A DNA stretch of 6,281 nucleotides from Candidatus Aegiribacteria sp. (GTDB taxonomy: Bacteria > Fermentibacterota > Fermentibacteria > Fermentibacterales > Fermentibacteraceae): assembly GCA_021107345.1 (NCBI GenBank), contig JAIOSX010000046.1, positions 1 through 6,281 of the forward strand, written 5' to 3'. Positions 1 through 6,281 of this stretch are shown one piece after another. The notes under the pieces were generated by a model. That model did no database searches. It was not told where the DNA came from and worked only from the letters and a program-made list of their open reading frames with translations. Made by a program: the position numbers and the translations under genes. Numbering within the stretch: the first letter of the stretch is position 1; each line of letters opens with the position of its first letter.

Positions 1-1
1 G

Positions 2-371
2 GAAAAACTAAGGGAGGTGGGTGGGCTTTCCTTCAATCATCCTGATCCTGATGACTGGCCAATCCTCTACTCTTACCAGGAACTGCAGAAGGCTCCGGAT
101 TATCACAAGGAACTCGATATCGTTGTGGAAAGGCCGGACGGCAAGTGGGTAGCCTGCACCACTGCCTGGTTCGATTCCTACAACAGGATGGGTACACTGG
201 AGCCGGTGGGCGCCATCCAGCTGGGCATGGGTCGGGAGGTTGTGATGGAAGGTTTGCGTAGATTGAGAGACCGAGGAGCTCTGGTTGCCCACATGGACGC
301 TGGACTCAAGTACTACGAAAAAATAGGCGTTTCAGGTGGGTAAAAACACATTGAAATTTCGAATCACGTAA
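2..371 (+). pseudogene. GNAT-family N-acetyltransferase, 3' part, frameshifted (probable pseudogene)
   Basis: The frame is open from the window edge, so the N-terminus lies outside; the GTG at 17 is internal. The visible protein matches the C-terminal half of GNAT acetyltransferases, which move an acetyl group from acetyl-CoA to an amine: a strand (ELDIVVERPDGKWVACTTAW), then WFDSYNRMGTLEPVG, then the acetyl-CoA loop and helix (LGMGREVVMEGLRRL), then YYEKIG. As read, the frame stops at 341-343 after IGVSGG. If one base near 329 is skipped (GGC-g-TTT), the reading continues as FQVGKNTLKFRIT with a stop at 369-371. That restores the usual IGF ending, so a single-base insertion is the simplest explanation. 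The acetyl-CoA loop also looks shortened: only three residues (AIQ) separate EPVG from LGMG, where I expect about seven, which spoils the Q/R-x-x-G-x-G/A motif. I infer a decaying gene; a sequencing error would explain the frameshift but less easily the short loop. Substrate unknown. Confidence 0.7.
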
Positions 372-701
372 GTCGCTGGTTCCAGATGCTGTCAAATAAG
401 AATTAATTTACTTAAGACGCGTTGATTATATCTCTCATTCATATGATTCGTACACCACTCAGGAGGACTTTACTATTTCTATATCTTCTTCTATGCAACT
501 ATTCCGTAGTTATCCTCGATTTCCACAAGCTGAAAACACTTAACCATTTATAGATTTCAGTTCGGGGCTATCAGTAGATCTACCTGCCGGAGGATATCCT
601 CAGAAATTCACCGCTGGATCTCGAAGATACAATCGGTATCGTGATTCCTTTCCTATCCTACACCTGCAGTATTTCAAACGACTTCAGCACACCCATAATC
701 A
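372..701. other. Intergenic region with no recognisable gene
   Basis: This stretch lies between the converging acetyltransferase remnant and htpG. I read it in all frames and found no reading frame with a start, a ribosome-binding site at proper distance and a protein resembling a known family. A purine-rich AGGAGGA at about 461-467 looks like a ribosome-binding site, but the nearest ATG (about 493) is too far away and opens only 16 codons. Around 390-450 the sequence is AT-rich. No tRNA-like cloverleaf and no terminator with a T-run was seen. Two short perfect palindromes are listed separately. Confidence 0.6.
574..601. repeat. Two neighbouring perfect palindromes
   Basis: GTAGATCTAC (574-583) and GAGGATATCCTC (590-601) are perfect self-complementary sequences of 10 and 12 bp, six bases apart. 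Their role is not known. They could be protein-binding sites or chance; neither has a loop, so they are poor RNA hairpins. The sequence alone does not decide it. Confidence 0.4.
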
Positions 702-751
702 GGACGGGGACGGAGGTAATAGGATTTATTTATCTCCATCCCGCGTCGTCC
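702..751. repeat. REP-like imperfect hairpin downstream of htpG
   Basis: The left arm (702-721) starts GGACGGGGACGGAGGTAATA. The right arm (727-751) is, as its reverse complement, GGACG, then an extra ACGC, then GGGATGGAGATAAATA. The arms share GGACG and a 9-bp GGGA-GGAG core with one mismatch, which becomes a G-U pair if read on the minus strand, the strand of htpG. The hairpin starts 18 bases after the htpG stop and lies between converging genes. No T-run follows on either strand, so it is not a classic rho-independent terminator. A GGGGACGG-rich palindrome in a gene gap resembles the repetitive extragenic palindromes spread by REP-associated tyrosine transposases. That resemblance is from memory, and only one copy is in view. 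It could also protect the htpG mRNA 3' end. Confidence 0.5.
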
Positions 752-769
752 CTTTCCGTCCATGCTTAC

Positions 770-2626
770 TTATTTAAGAAGGCTGGCTATCCGTCTGCCG
801 AAGTCAGCAGGATTCTCGGGTCTTGCGCCTGCCATTACAGTACCAAGATCAAAGAGTATCTGCACATAATCCTTCAATCTGTCTCCGGATCTATCCTTCT
901 CGTAAAGATCCTGAAGGGATGTAATAATGGGATGAACAGGATTCAGCTCCAGTATTTTCTTCGCTTCCGGCAGTTCCTGATTCATGGATTTCATCATCTG
1001 CCTGAGCATATCACCGGGGTCATTCTTGTCGCTGACAAGAATGCAGGGGCTCTCTTTCAACCTTGGTGAGAATCTTACATCCTCTACGCTGTCACCCAGC
1101 TGGTCCCTGATATACTCAAGAAGACCTGCGTAGGTTTCTTCAGCGTTCTTCTTCTCAGACTTTTCAGCATCACTGAGGTCATCTTCATCCACTTCCTTCA
1201 AAAGTGATACGAGCTTCTTTCCCTTGTACTCATTAAGGGACTGAAGCATGAACTCATCTACCGGGCTGTCGAAGAGAAGCACTTCTACATCGGATTTGCC
1301 TACGGATTCAAGATAAGGTGAGGATGCAAGTTCCTTCCTGTCGGTTCCCGTTATGTAATACAGACGATCAGTATCTTCAGGAAGTTCCTCCACAAGTTCC
1401 TTGAGACTCTTCTGCTCGTCTCCGCTCCGGGATGTCCATACAAGCATGAGGTCAGCAAGTTCTTCCCTGTGCTGCATGTCAGCGTAGATGCCCTCCTTGA
1501 TCATATCCCCGAAACTAGTGAAGAATTTCCGGTACTTATCTATATCACTCTCAAGCATATCCTGGAACAGTCCCAGAATCTTGCCTGTCAGAGCTTTTTG
1601 TATAATCCTGACGGTTCTGTTATTCTGAAGGGTTTCTCTGGAGATGTTCAGCGGAAGATCACTTGATTCAACCACACCCTTGATGAAACGGAGATACCTT
1701 GGCAGGAGTTCATCTGCCTCCTCCTCGATCATAACCTTCTTAATAAAGAGTCTCACACCTGCTTTGTAGTCAGGCATAAGCATATCCATGGATCGGATGG
1801 AAGGGATGAAAAGCAATGAGTAGAACTCTGTTGTGCCCTCCGCATGGAATACGAGCCTGGAGAGGGGATTCTGGGGATCGAAGCTCAGGTGTTTGTAGAA
1901 CTCATTGTACTCCTCATCGGAAACGTCGTCCTCTGGCCTGGTCCATATGGGTTTCTGGGAATTCACCGGTTCCTTTTCCCAATCGCTGTCATCATCCGAC
2001 TTTATATAGACCGGATACGAGATGAAATCGGAGTACTTCCGCACGAGTTCCCTGAGCCTGTAGCTTTTCAGGTACTCATCCATATCCTTCTTCAGATGAA
2101 GGATCACACTGGTTCCTTCCGGAATATCCTCCTCTTCCCGGATGGTGAACGTATCATGGCCTGTAGATGTCCATCTGTGACCGGGTTTCCCGCTTCCCAT
2201 TTTTCTTGAAATAACCTCGACCTTATCCGCAACCATGAAGGTAGAGTAGAAACCCACACCGAACTGCCCTATAAACTCAGGCGTCTTCTCTCCGTCAGAT
2301 TCGGTTAGTTCACCCAGAAAATTCCTTGTTCCAGATCTGGCAATCGTACCAAGTTCCTTCGCCATCTCATCCTCGGTCATACCGATTCCATTATCACGGA
2401 TGGTGAGAGTAGCTTCATTCGGTAGAATATCGATCCTCAGTTCCCTGTCGGTATCGAGTTCAGGCGTTGTAAGCATTTCGAAACGGAGTTTATCAAGTGC
2501 ATCGGATGAATTTGATATAAGCTCCCGCAGGAAAATATCGGGATGTGAATAAAGGCTGTTAATCACTATATCAAGAACTTTTTTTGTCTCTGCCTTGAAT
2601 TTTAATTTACGCGAACCGCTGGACAT
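770..2626 (-). CDS. htpG: Molecular chaperone HtpG (bacterial Hsp90)
   Basis: HtpG is a cytosolic dimeric ATP-driven chaperone that remodels client proteins, often with DnaK. The 618-residue protein is full length for the family (E. coli about 624). The N-terminal ATPase domain of the GHKL fold (about 1-220) shows ELISNSSDALDKLRF with the catalytic Glu35 and Mg-binding Asn39, DNGIGM at 78-83 with the adenine-contacting Asp78, GTIARSGT at 93-100 and the lid segment GQFGVGFYS at 120-128. The middle domain carries SRETLQNNR (329-337), where Arg330 corresponds to the catalytic arginine of yeast Hsp90 (R380). The C-terminal dimerisation domain contains ILELNPVHPI near residue 550. There is no MEEVD tail, as expected in bacteria. 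The ATG at 2626 is chosen because AAGGAG lies five bases upstream and the protein begins at the conserved KLKFKAETKKVLDIV. It is 34 bp after the hydrolase gene and probably co-transcribed with it. No CIRCE heat-shock operator was seen. Confidence 0.97.
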   Translation of the reverse strand: MSSGSRKLKFKAETKKVLDIVINSLYSHPDIFLRELISNSSDALDKLRFEMLTTPELDTDRELRIDILPNEATLTIRDNGIGMTEDEMAKELGTIARSGTRNFLGELTESDGEKTPEFIGQFGVGFYSTFMVADKVEVISRKMGSGKPGHRWTSTGHDTFTIREEEDIPEGTSVILHLKKDMDEYLKSYRLRELVRKYSDFISYPVYIKSDDDSDWEKEPVNSQKPIWTRPEDDVSDEEYNEFYKHLSFDPQNPLSRLVFHAEGTTEFYSLLFIPSIRSMDMLMPDYKAGVRLFIKKVMIEEEADELLPRYLRFIKGVVESSDLPLNISRETLQNNRTVRIIQKALTGKILGLFQDMLESDIDKYRKFFTSFGDMIKEGIYADMQHREELADLMLVWTSRSGDEQKSLKELVEELPEDTDRLYYITGTDRKELASSPYLESVGKSDVEVLLFDSPVDEFMLQSLNEYKGKKLVSLLKEVDEDDLSDAEKSEKKNAEETYAGLLEYIRDQLGDSVEDVRFSPRLKESPCILVSDKNDPGDMLRQMMKSMNQELPEAKKILELNPVHPIITSLQDLYEKDRSGDRLKDYVQILFDLGTVMAGARPENPADFGRRIASLLK

Positions 2627-2631
2627 TCTTA

Positions 2632-2637
2632 CTCCTT
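2632..2637 (-). promoter_or_regulatory. Ribosome-binding site of htpG (decides the start)
   Basis: On the minus strand AAGGAG is followed by five bases and the ATG at 2626. This supports the 618-residue HtpG over the 655-residue reading that begins at 2737 inside the upstream hydrolase gene. Confidence 0.85.
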
Positions 2638-2660
2638 TTTTGTTTGAAATGGCATTATCC

Positions 2661-3584
2661 TCAGCGGATTCTGCCTTCCAGGAACGGAACCTGGAATACT
2701 TTTTCGTGAAAGACGGGTCCGTGTCCAAAATAACCATTCTCGCCGAAAAGTTCCCCGTGATCTGATGTTACGGTTATGTAGGTCCTTTCAGGTACGATAT
2801 CGAACAGCCTCTCAAAAACTGCATCAAGGTAGCGTACCGTATCAACCTGTCTGGCACGAAGCCGATCGAGCTGTTCCTGGTCGAAAAACCTGGGTGATTC
2901 ATCTTCCTTTACCAGTTTACCTCCGACAATATTATCGTCCAGATGCTTGAAAACTCCGTGAACACCGCTTATCCTGGGCCATTTGTTCTTGGGTTCCGAT
3001 GGAAGCGCATAGGGATAATGAGTCTCACCCACATTCAGCATATAGAATGAGGGCCTGTTCGGACTGAATGTCATGCAATCCAGCATCGCGGCCATATCGT
3101 TGTGTTCGGGCATGAGCTTCCACGAATCGAATCCGCTGTTGACCGGAGTATGACTGTTCAGTACCGGTAGCGAAACCATAGCTTTTGTAGTGTAACCAAG
3201 GGAACTCCGCAGGAAATCCGGGAGGTAGAGGCGGGGAACAAGGCTCTTGAATTCCACACCTTTTGCTCCAAGTCTCTCGTTGAACTTCACAAAATCCTTC
3301 TTATAGTATTCAGATGCGAAAACATGCCTGGGACTGATGTGGGGCATGAGACCCATCAGAAGGTTGTAATGTGACGGAGCTGTCCATGATGCGTAGGAAT
3401 AACGCTGTTCCGTTTCGCCAAGTTTCATGATGGTTGAAGGCTGAGCTTCCATGAACGTATCGTATCTGCAGCTGTCGAGAATGACTATGATGTAATTCAT
3501 AAGATCATCCGATGCCGGATGAGGAACTGAAACAGTTCTATTTTCAGGTTCCCTGTTTTTCTTCCTTCTACCGAAGAGCCCCAT
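2661..3584 (-). CDS. Sulfatase/alkaline-phosphatase superfamily hydrolase, threonine nucleophile
   Basis: This 307-residue protein has the metal-hydrolase layout of the alkaline phosphatase superfamily. VILDSCRYD (34-42) supplies Asp37 (and perhaps Asp42) as metal ligands. SWTAPSHYNLLMG (66-78) is the position of the nucleophile, here Thr68. GETHYPY (186-192) gives His189, TSDHGE (273-278) gives Asp275 and His276, and FGHGP (286-290) gives His288. Sulfatases carry a Cys or Ser that is turned into formylglycine in C/S-x-P/A-x-R; that motif is absent, so a phosphate ester, phosphonate or phospholipid-headgroup bond is more likely cut than a sulfate ester. There is no signal peptide: the N-terminus is a basic, charged stretch (RRKKNR), so a cytosolic site is likely. 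The overall pattern, including ASWTAPSHYNLLMG and the ending HEKVFQVPFLEG, reminds me of the STM4013/SEN3800 hydrolases, but this is from memory and their usual radical-SAM partners are not in view. GGAGG lies four bases before the ATG. Substrate unknown. Confidence 0.85.
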   Translation of the reverse strand: MGLFGRRKKNREPENRTVSVPHPASDDLMNYIIVILDSCRYDTFMEAQPSTIMKLGETEQRYSYASWTAPSHYNLLMGLMPHISPRHVFASEYYKKDFVKFNERLGAKGVEFKSLVPRLYLPDFLRSSLGYTTKAMVSLPVLNSHTPVNSGFDSWKLMPEHNDMAAMLDCMTFSPNRPSFYMLNVGETHYPYALPSEPKNKWPRISGVHGVFKHLDDNIVGGKLVKEDESPRFFDQEQLDRLRARQVDTVRYLDAVFERLFDIVPERTYITVTSDHGELFGENGYFGHGPVFHEKVFQVPFLEGRIR

Positions 3585-3588
3585 TGTT

Positions 3589-3593
3589 CCTCC
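3589..3593 (-). promoter_or_regulatory. Ribosome-binding site of the hydrolase
   Basis: GGAGG on the minus strand lies four bases before the ATG at 3584, a strong match with slightly short spacing. It fixes the start of the hydrolase. Confidence 0.8.
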
Positions 3594-3608
3594 GTGAATC
3601 AGCTAATC

Positions 3609-3639
3609 CAGTATATCCATAATGCTTCATAGTATACTG
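3609..3639 (-). promoter_or_regulatory. Possible promoter/operator region for the hydrolase-htpG pair
   Basis: The 119-bp gap between the lipoprotein stop and the hydrolase start holds AGTATA twice (3610-3615 and 3631-3636), 21 bp apart, which is two turns of the helix. On the minus strand each copy reads TATACT, a fair -10 element; the one nearer the gene would start RNA about 18-20 bases before the ATG. The outer bases also form an inverted repeat, CAGTATA (3609-3615) with TATACTG (3633-3639). No good -35 TTGACA was found at 16-18 bp from either copy, so the sigma-70 reading is weak. A dimeric regulator is an alternative. Confidence 0.3.
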
Positions 3640-3703
3640 TTATTTAAACCATGATCATCGCTATTCAGTCCGTATCGTCAGGTGGGAGTCTTGAATTCTC
3701 AAT

Positions 3704-4330
3704 CTATCGAATAGGAAGCATCGCTGACCAGATATCTCCCATGACTTCTTCGCACCATATTTCAACAAGGATATTCATAGCCCCGGCAAGCCTGGAATAA
3801 CTAGGTTCGGATAGCTCCCAGTGAAAACGGTAATTCTCCTGGAAGACAAGGTTATAATCATCTCCATTGAGCACAGTAACATCAACATCCAGAACAGCTT
3901 CCCAGCCGCCAGGCACAACCCTTCCACCGAATTCTCTCACGAATCCCTCGACTACAAGGTTCTCCGGAAGCAGAGTGGATTTTCGCAGTACAGCACCCCA
4001 CGCACCAACGGAGATCATATCTCTGTGTAGAATATCAGGTAAAAGCTCTACCGGTCGACTGCTCCAGATATCAGTGGCAGTCTTGTTGATCGTACCATCT
4101 TCGTTCAGAACGATCATCTGTACTCCCTGGACGGACTGAGATGAGGAAAAATCCTTAATCTGAACGATATAATTGGTTGAAACCGACCATGTGTCCATCC
4201 TGTCCGGTTCCACTGTCCATACTGTCGCTGTTGATTCCGGATCACCTCCTATAGGTACGTTAACCGTAATGCATGCTGATGAGATCAGAATAATTGTCAA
4301 TACAATAAATACAAACGGTCTGTGCATCAC
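3704..4330 (-). CDS. ABC-type transport auxiliary lipoprotein of the Mla-like operon
   Basis: The 208-residue protein starts with a lipoprotein signal peptide: a short N-terminus with one Arg, a hydrophobic run (about 6-16) and Ser-Ser-Ala-Cys with Cys20 as the predicted lipidated residue. The lipobox is not ideal, with Ser rather than Leu at -3. The mature part resembles the ABC transport auxiliary lipoproteins (PqiC-like, the former DUF330 group) in size, in the W-S-S-R-P-V-E-L-L-P-D-I-L segment near 90-100 and in the beta-strand pattern DVDVTVLN / LVFQENYRFHW. Such lipoproteins are thought to dock MCE proteins to the outer membrane. It follows the MCE gene with a GTGA overlap: GTG at 4330 and ATG at 4327 are both possible starts, and AGGAGAGGGG upstream fits the GTG slightly better. 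It takes the place where MlaC and MlaB would stand in E. coli. Role inferred from family and position. Confidence 0.8.
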   Translation of the reverse strand: MMHRPFVFIVLTIILISSACITVNVPIGGDPESTATVWTVEPDRMDTWSVSTNYIVQIKDFSSSQSVQGVQMIVLNEDGTINKTATDIWSSRPVELLPDILHRDMISVGAWGAVLRKSTLLPENLVVEGFVREFGGRVVPGGWEAVLDVDVTVLNGDDYNLVFQENYRFHWELSEPSYSRLAGAMNILVEIWCEEVMGDIWSAMLPIR

Positions 4331-5196
4331 TGCCAGACCCCCTCTCCTGAAGTCCGAATGAATAGCTCCGATGGATCTCTGCCCAGTATCTCCAGAAGGT
4401 TGGACAGGTTGTTCATCATCTCGGAACTGTTTATGAGTACATCATCAATTTTATCCACAAAACGGTTCAGAGGTTCCGAAAATGCCCGCAGTTCTTGAAT
4501 AAGCACATCTACATCCATAGCAAGATCCGGTGCTATTTCATTCAGGGTAAGAACCAGCTGGTTCAGATTCTCTCCGAGCCTCGTATACGTAATAAGCAGT
4601 GAATCAAGGTTTGCCGAATTACTCAGGATGGCATCCTCAATCCTTTCGATCTTGTCGCTTGCCATAATGGCATTAGTGTTTTCAAGGAGAAGCGTGAACT
4701 GATCACTTATATTCTTGAAATCAATCTCATGAATTATCTCAGTGATTCTGGTCAGCGTTGCGGTTACATTCTGGATGGCTCCCTCACCAACCGGAATGAT
4801 CTGATACTCTACTTCGAAACTGAAATAACTTGGATGATGAACCTGTGTTGAGTCTGCACTCAGATTTAGCACCCGTAAACCGGTTATTCCTATTATCTGC
4901 ATAGTGGCAACTATCGTCGAATCTACTGAAAATTCCGAACGGATCTTCATCAGAACCTCTACGAGTCTTCCGTCCGGAGCTATATCGATGCTTGTTACAT
5001 GGCCAATGGAAACACCGTTATACATGACAGCACTGCCCTCGTTCAGACCTTGAACGGACCAGGAAAAATAGGATACATAAGTAGTGGTACTTGTCGCCTT
5101 TAATCCCCCGCTAAGCCATACTATCAGGAAAATCGTGAAAAGAATCCCAATAAAGAAGAATAATCCCAGTCTGAACTTATTCCCGGTCATCGACAT
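4327..5196 (-). CDS. mlaD: MCE-domain lipid-transport substrate-binding protein (MlaD family)
   Basis: MlaD-type proteins sit in the inner membrane as hexameric rings and pass phospholipids between the MlaE permease and periplasmic partners. The 289-residue protein has one N-terminal transmembrane helix (about 10-28), a single MCE domain (about 38-118) with the typical VQGLNEGSAVMYNGVSIG (48-65) and IIGITGLRVLNL near 102-113, then a helical region of about 160 residues rich in heptad-like leucine and isoleucine, ending GRDPSELFIRTSGEG. A long helical tail is common in MCE proteins that build a needle or tube towards the outer membrane, and is longer than in E. coli MlaD (183 residues). Its stop overlaps the lipoprotein start and its ATG shares one base with the ATPase stop (TAATG). 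AGGAG lies nine bases upstream of the ATG at 5196; a second ATG two codons in is less well placed. The symbol marks family membership, not proven equivalence to E. coli mlaD. Confidence 0.9.
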   Translation of the reverse strand: MSMTGNKFRLGLFFFIGILFTIFLIVWLSGGLKATSTTTYVSYFSWSVQGLNEGSAVMYNGVSIGHVTSIDIAPDGRLVEVLMKIRSEFSVDSTIVATMQIIGITGLRVLNLSADSTQVHHPSYFSFEVEYQIIPVGEGAIQNVTATLTRITEIIHEIDFKNISDQFTLLLENTNAIMASDKIERIEDAILSNSANLDSLLITYTRLGENLNQLVLTLNEIAPDLAMDVDVLIQELRAFSEPLNRFVDKIDDVLINSSEMMNNLSNLLEILGRDPSELFIRTSGEGVWQ

Positions 5197-6002
5197 TATT
5201 TATCACTCCTCTTATAGGCTGCCAGGTTTCTTCCGAAGAACGCCCGGACACGTTCGTCGCTTGAACTATCTCTCAGTTCAACGGCAGTTCCCACAGCAAT
5301 TATGCCATGTGTTTCAGAATCCAGCATGATAACCCTGTCTGAGATAGCAAATATACTGGTCAGTTCATGCGTAACAATGACAATGGTCGCGCCAAGAGAG
5401 ATGTTGATGGTTTTTATCAGTTCATCAAGATTTGCGGAAGTAACGGGATCCAGGCCGGCAGAGGGCTCGTCGAAAAACAGTACTTCCGGATCAAGCGCCA
5501 TGGCGCGGGCAAGACCGGCCCGTTTCTGCATTCCACCGGAAACTTCCAACGGGTTCGAATCAGCAAAATCCGCGAGACCAACCGTATCCAGTTTGCTGTA
5601 TGCTACAATTCTGATATATCGATCAGATAAATCAGTGTACTCCTTAAGAGGAAGCATTACGTTCTCAAGAAGTGTCAGGTTACCCAGCAACGCTCCGGAT
5701 TGAAAGGTAACACCCCATCTTCTTCTTGCTCTCTGAAGTGATTCCGGACTTGACCAGATATCTTCACCCCTGAAAAGAACTTTTCCCTTCCAGGGCTTTA
5801 ACAGTCCCAGGAAGTAGTGCATCAGAGTGCTTTTCCCGCACCCGCTCTTGCCTACGATAGCAAGTACTTCACCCTTCCCGACCTGAAGATTGATGTCATC
5901 AAGTACCAGTTGTTCATCCCATCCTCCCTGAAGACGCTCAATCCTCAATACAGGCTTCATACCAGTGTCCTGTGACATCCCTGTTGGCGCTTGATAGGAC
6001 AC
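5196..6002 (-). CDS. mlaF: ABC transporter ATP-binding protein (MlaF family)
   Basis: This is the cytoplasmic ATPase that drives the MlaE-type permease. All motifs of a working ABC ATPase are present: Walker A GKSGCGKST (51-59), Q-loop Gln101 in TFQSGALL, signature SGGMQ (155-159), Walker B LFFDEP (175-180), D-loop GLDP (183-186) and switch His212. The FQSGALL and SGGMQKR wording is typical of the MlaF/Ttg2A group. The GTG at 6002 shares one base with the permease stop (TAGTG), giving 268 residues. An ATG at 5960 (residue 15), with AGGA seven bases before it, would give 254 residues starting just before the conserved domain and is a real alternative. The C-terminus is short (ending KRSDK). 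Symbol by family; the lipid carried and the direction of transport are not shown by the sequence. Confidence 0.93.
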   Translation of the reverse strand: MSYQAPTGMSQDTGMKPVLRIERLQGGWDEQLVLDDINLQVGKGEVLAIVGKSGCGKSTLMHYFLGLLKPWKGKVLFRGEDIWSSPESLQRARRRWGVTFQSGALLGNLTLLENVMLPLKEYTDLSDRYIRIVAYSKLDTVGLADFADSNPLEVSGGMQKRAGLARAMALDPEVLFFDEPSAGLDPVTSANLDELIKTINISLGATIVIVTHELTSIFAISDRVIMLDSETHGIIAVGTAVELRDSSSDERVRAFFGRNLAAYKRSDK

Positions 6003-6281
6003 TATAAACTCAATCCGGGTCTGATATGGATAAACAGCAGTGAAAGCAGCGCATCGGCGACTATGACCATGAAAATGCTCAGAACAACGGCAGCCGTAGT
6101 TGCCTTTCCAACAGCGGCCGCCCCTCCTCGAACCTTCATACCCATGAAACTGCCAACATTCGCGATTATAACAGCATATACGATGCTTTTCAGCATTCCC
6201 CAGAGAATATCAAGAGGTATGAGCGCCTTGCCCAGTTCCGATATGAATGTGCTGGGAGAAAGATCGAGAAACATCGAACCG
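6002..6281 (-). CDS. mlaE: ABC lipid transporter permease, MlaE/YrbE family (partial, C-terminal third)
   Basis: The gene runs off the right edge; about 92 C-terminal residues are visible of the roughly 250-270 usual for MlaE. The ATG at 6272-6274 is internal, since the frame stays open to the edge. Two hydrophobic helices can be seen, WGMLKSIVYAVIIANVGSFMG and AVVLSIFMVIVADALLSLLFI. Between them is the hallmark GGAAAVGKATTAAVV of the MlaE/YrbE permease family, followed by the conserved Asp (VAD). MlaE forms the membrane core on which two ATPases and the MCE ring assemble. Its TAG stop overlaps the ATPase start by one base, so it is the first visible gene of the operon; the operon promoter lies beyond the window. 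Confidence 0.9.
   Translation of the reverse strand, partial: GSMFLDLSPSTFISELGKALIPLDILWGMLKSIVYAVIIANVGSFMGMKVRGGAAAVGKATTAAVVLSIFMVIVADALLSLLFIHIRPGLSL

Noticed and set aside
422..447. TTGATT and TATGAT as a promoter
   Set aside because: The spacing is only 14 bases, too short for a sigma-70 promoter, and no gene follows.
461..541. Ribosome-binding-site-like AGGAGGA followed by a small frame
   Set aside because: The ATG at about 493 is some 25 bases away and opens only 16 codons without resemblance to anything.
702..751. Rho-independent terminator for htpG
   Set aside because: The hairpin is present, but no T-run follows on either strand.
641..1069. Plus-strand open frame of 142 codons
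   Set aside because: It runs through the REP-like hairpin and then antisense to the end of htpG, has no ribosome-binding site and resembles no family.
1844..2209. Plus-strand frame of 121 codons inside htpG
   Set aside because: It is a shadow of htpG; the minus-strand protein there is conserved HtpG sequence.
2627..2737. N-terminal extension of HtpG by 37 residues
   Set aside because: It lies mostly inside the hydrolase gene, is unlike any HtpG N-terminus, and a strong ribosome-binding site precedes the ATG at 2626.
3455..3485. Cysteine in LDSCRYD as a formylglycine sulfatase motif
   Set aside because: It lies next to the metal-binding Asp and not at the nucleophile position, and lacks the C-x-P/A-x-R pattern.

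Overview
The window looks like a piece of a Gram-negative bacterial chromosome of moderate GC. An outer membrane is implied by the MCE-type lipid-transport genes and a lipoprotein signal peptide. Every intact gene is on the minus strand. I cannot name the species; a poorly characterised phylum known mainly from metagenomes is possible, but that is only an impression.

Reading the minus strand from right to left, the window opens inside the permease of an ABC lipid transporter (MlaE/YrbE family, C-terminal third only, 6002-6281). It continues with the ATPase (MlaF family, 5196-6002), the MCE-domain substrate-binding protein (MlaD family, 4327-5196) and a small lipoprotein of the ABC auxiliary type (3704-4330). 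All four overlap at their stop and start codons, so they form one translationally coupled operon. Together they should encode an inner-membrane complex with a periplasmic MCE arm and a lipoprotein partner that moves lipids between the two membranes. No MlaB (STAS) or MlaC gene follows; the lipoprotein sits in that place.

After a 119-bp gap with paired AGTATA motifs comes a second minus-strand group. It holds an alkaline-phosphatase/sulfatase-superfamily hydrolase with threonine at the nucleophile position (2661-3584) and, 34 bp later, a complete Hsp90 chaperone gene, htpG (770-2626).

The left end (2-371, plus strand) is the 3' part of a GNAT acetyltransferase gene that looks broken: a one-base insertion near 329 removes the normal C-terminus and the acetyl-CoA loop is shortened. 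It converges with htpG. The roughly 400 bp between them has no recognisable gene, but holds two short perfect palindromes and a REP-like 50-bp imperfect hairpin just past the htpG stop.

I found no convincing new multi-gene system. The least ordinary points are the decayed GNAT gene, the REP-like hairpin, the pairing of the hydrolase with htpG, and the lipoprotein replacing MlaB/MlaC.
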